The notes under the pieces were generated by a model. The model did not search any database, was not told the DNA's origin, and saw only the letters and a list, made by a program, of their open reading frames with translations. A program made the translations under genes and the position numbers. 6,623 bases of DNA from JBGPIT01 sp041485125 (GTDB taxonomy: Bacteria; Desulfobacterota; Binatia; UTPRO1): positions 1 to 6,623 of the forward strand of contig JBGPIT010000285.1 in the NCBI GenBank assembly GCA_041485125.1, read 5' to 3'. Shown here piece by piece: positions 6,443-6,623 of this stretch (the first letter of the stretch is position 1; every line of letters begins with the position of its first letter).

Positions 6443-6623
6443 GGCGGTCTTCAGTAACGGCTCCGTTGGAGGGAGTCCACCCGTCCGGCGAGATCGCGCT
6501 TGCCTTTGCCGGCGGGCTATGGCCACATGCGTTTCGTGTTCGCGATTCAACCGCAGACCGTCGCCGTTACGAAATGGCGATTTCATCTACGCGCCGCCGG
6601 GCGCGCGGAGACGGTCGGGTTGC
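6443..6623 (-). promoter_or_regulatory. Leader and likely promoter region of the four-gene block, perhaps shared with a divergent gene
   Basis: These 181 bases precede the first minus-strand gene and should hold its promoter. I cannot identify a convincing -35/-10 pair. TTGAAT occurs on the minus strand near 6550, with no good -10 partner. A short perfect inverted repeat, GAAAT-GGCG-ATTTC, lies at 6571-6584 and might be an operator half-site pair. A second, CTCC-GTT-GGAG, is at 6461-6471. On the plus strand three frames are open to the window edge, including ATG 6574 with an Arg-rich start (MAISSTRRRARGDGRV), which could begin a divergent regulator. The evidence is thin. Confidence 0.28.

Noticed and set aside
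4874..6457. A 527-codon open frame on the plus strand, antisense to the dehydrogenase genes
   Set aside because: It mirrors two well-recognised genes, is dominated by Arg, Ala, Glu, Val and Leu in a low-complexity mix, and has no family motif. GC-rich genes often leave an antisense frame free of stops.

Overview
The window is visibly GC-rich with strong G/C third-position bias, as shown by the many long antisense shadow frames. It looks like chromosomal DNA of a free-living Gram-negative bacterium. A small protein with regularly spaced cysteines, next to a run of acyl-CoA dehydrogenase, di-iron and quinone-reductase genes, resembles what I recall from Deltaproteobacteria-like lineages such as Candidatus Binatia. 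That placement is an inference from gene content and is not certain. I see no mobile element, CRISPR array, tRNA or rRNA.

Layout. Bases 1-428 (+) hold the 3' end of a cysteine-rich protein of unknown function. After a 214-base gap with one small hairpin comes a complete membrane-bound sensor histidine kinase (643-1917, +) with no response regulator beside it. The rest of the window is one block of four minus-strand genes meeting the kinase tail to tail. In order of transcription they are an acyl-CoA dehydrogenase (6442-5261), a second, divergent acyl-CoA dehydrogenase-like protein (5191-4055), a ferritin-like/R2-like di-iron protein (3990-2968), and a zinc-free MDR-family NADPH:quinone oxidoreductase (2926-1952). 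Gaps within the block are 69, 64 and 41 bases, so co-transcription is plausible. A GC-rich 18-base perfect palindrome directly after the second dehydrogenase could act as a partial stop or processing point.

How the genes may work together. The two dehydrogenase genes look like complementary halves of one enzyme. The first keeps the FAD-binding signature of the middle domain and a candidate catalytic Glu in the isovaleryl-CoA-dehydrogenase position, but has lost the C-terminal-domain FAD contacts. The second has lost the middle-domain signature and both usual Glu positions but keeps those C-terminal contacts. This fits an alpha2-beta2 dehydrogenase like mycobacterial FadE26-FadE27, which acts on bulky steroid side-chain CoA esters. 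With a six-ligand di-iron oxidase candidate and a quinone/enone reductase, the block suggests oxidation of a bulky or unusual acyl-CoA. The substrate cannot be read from the sequence.
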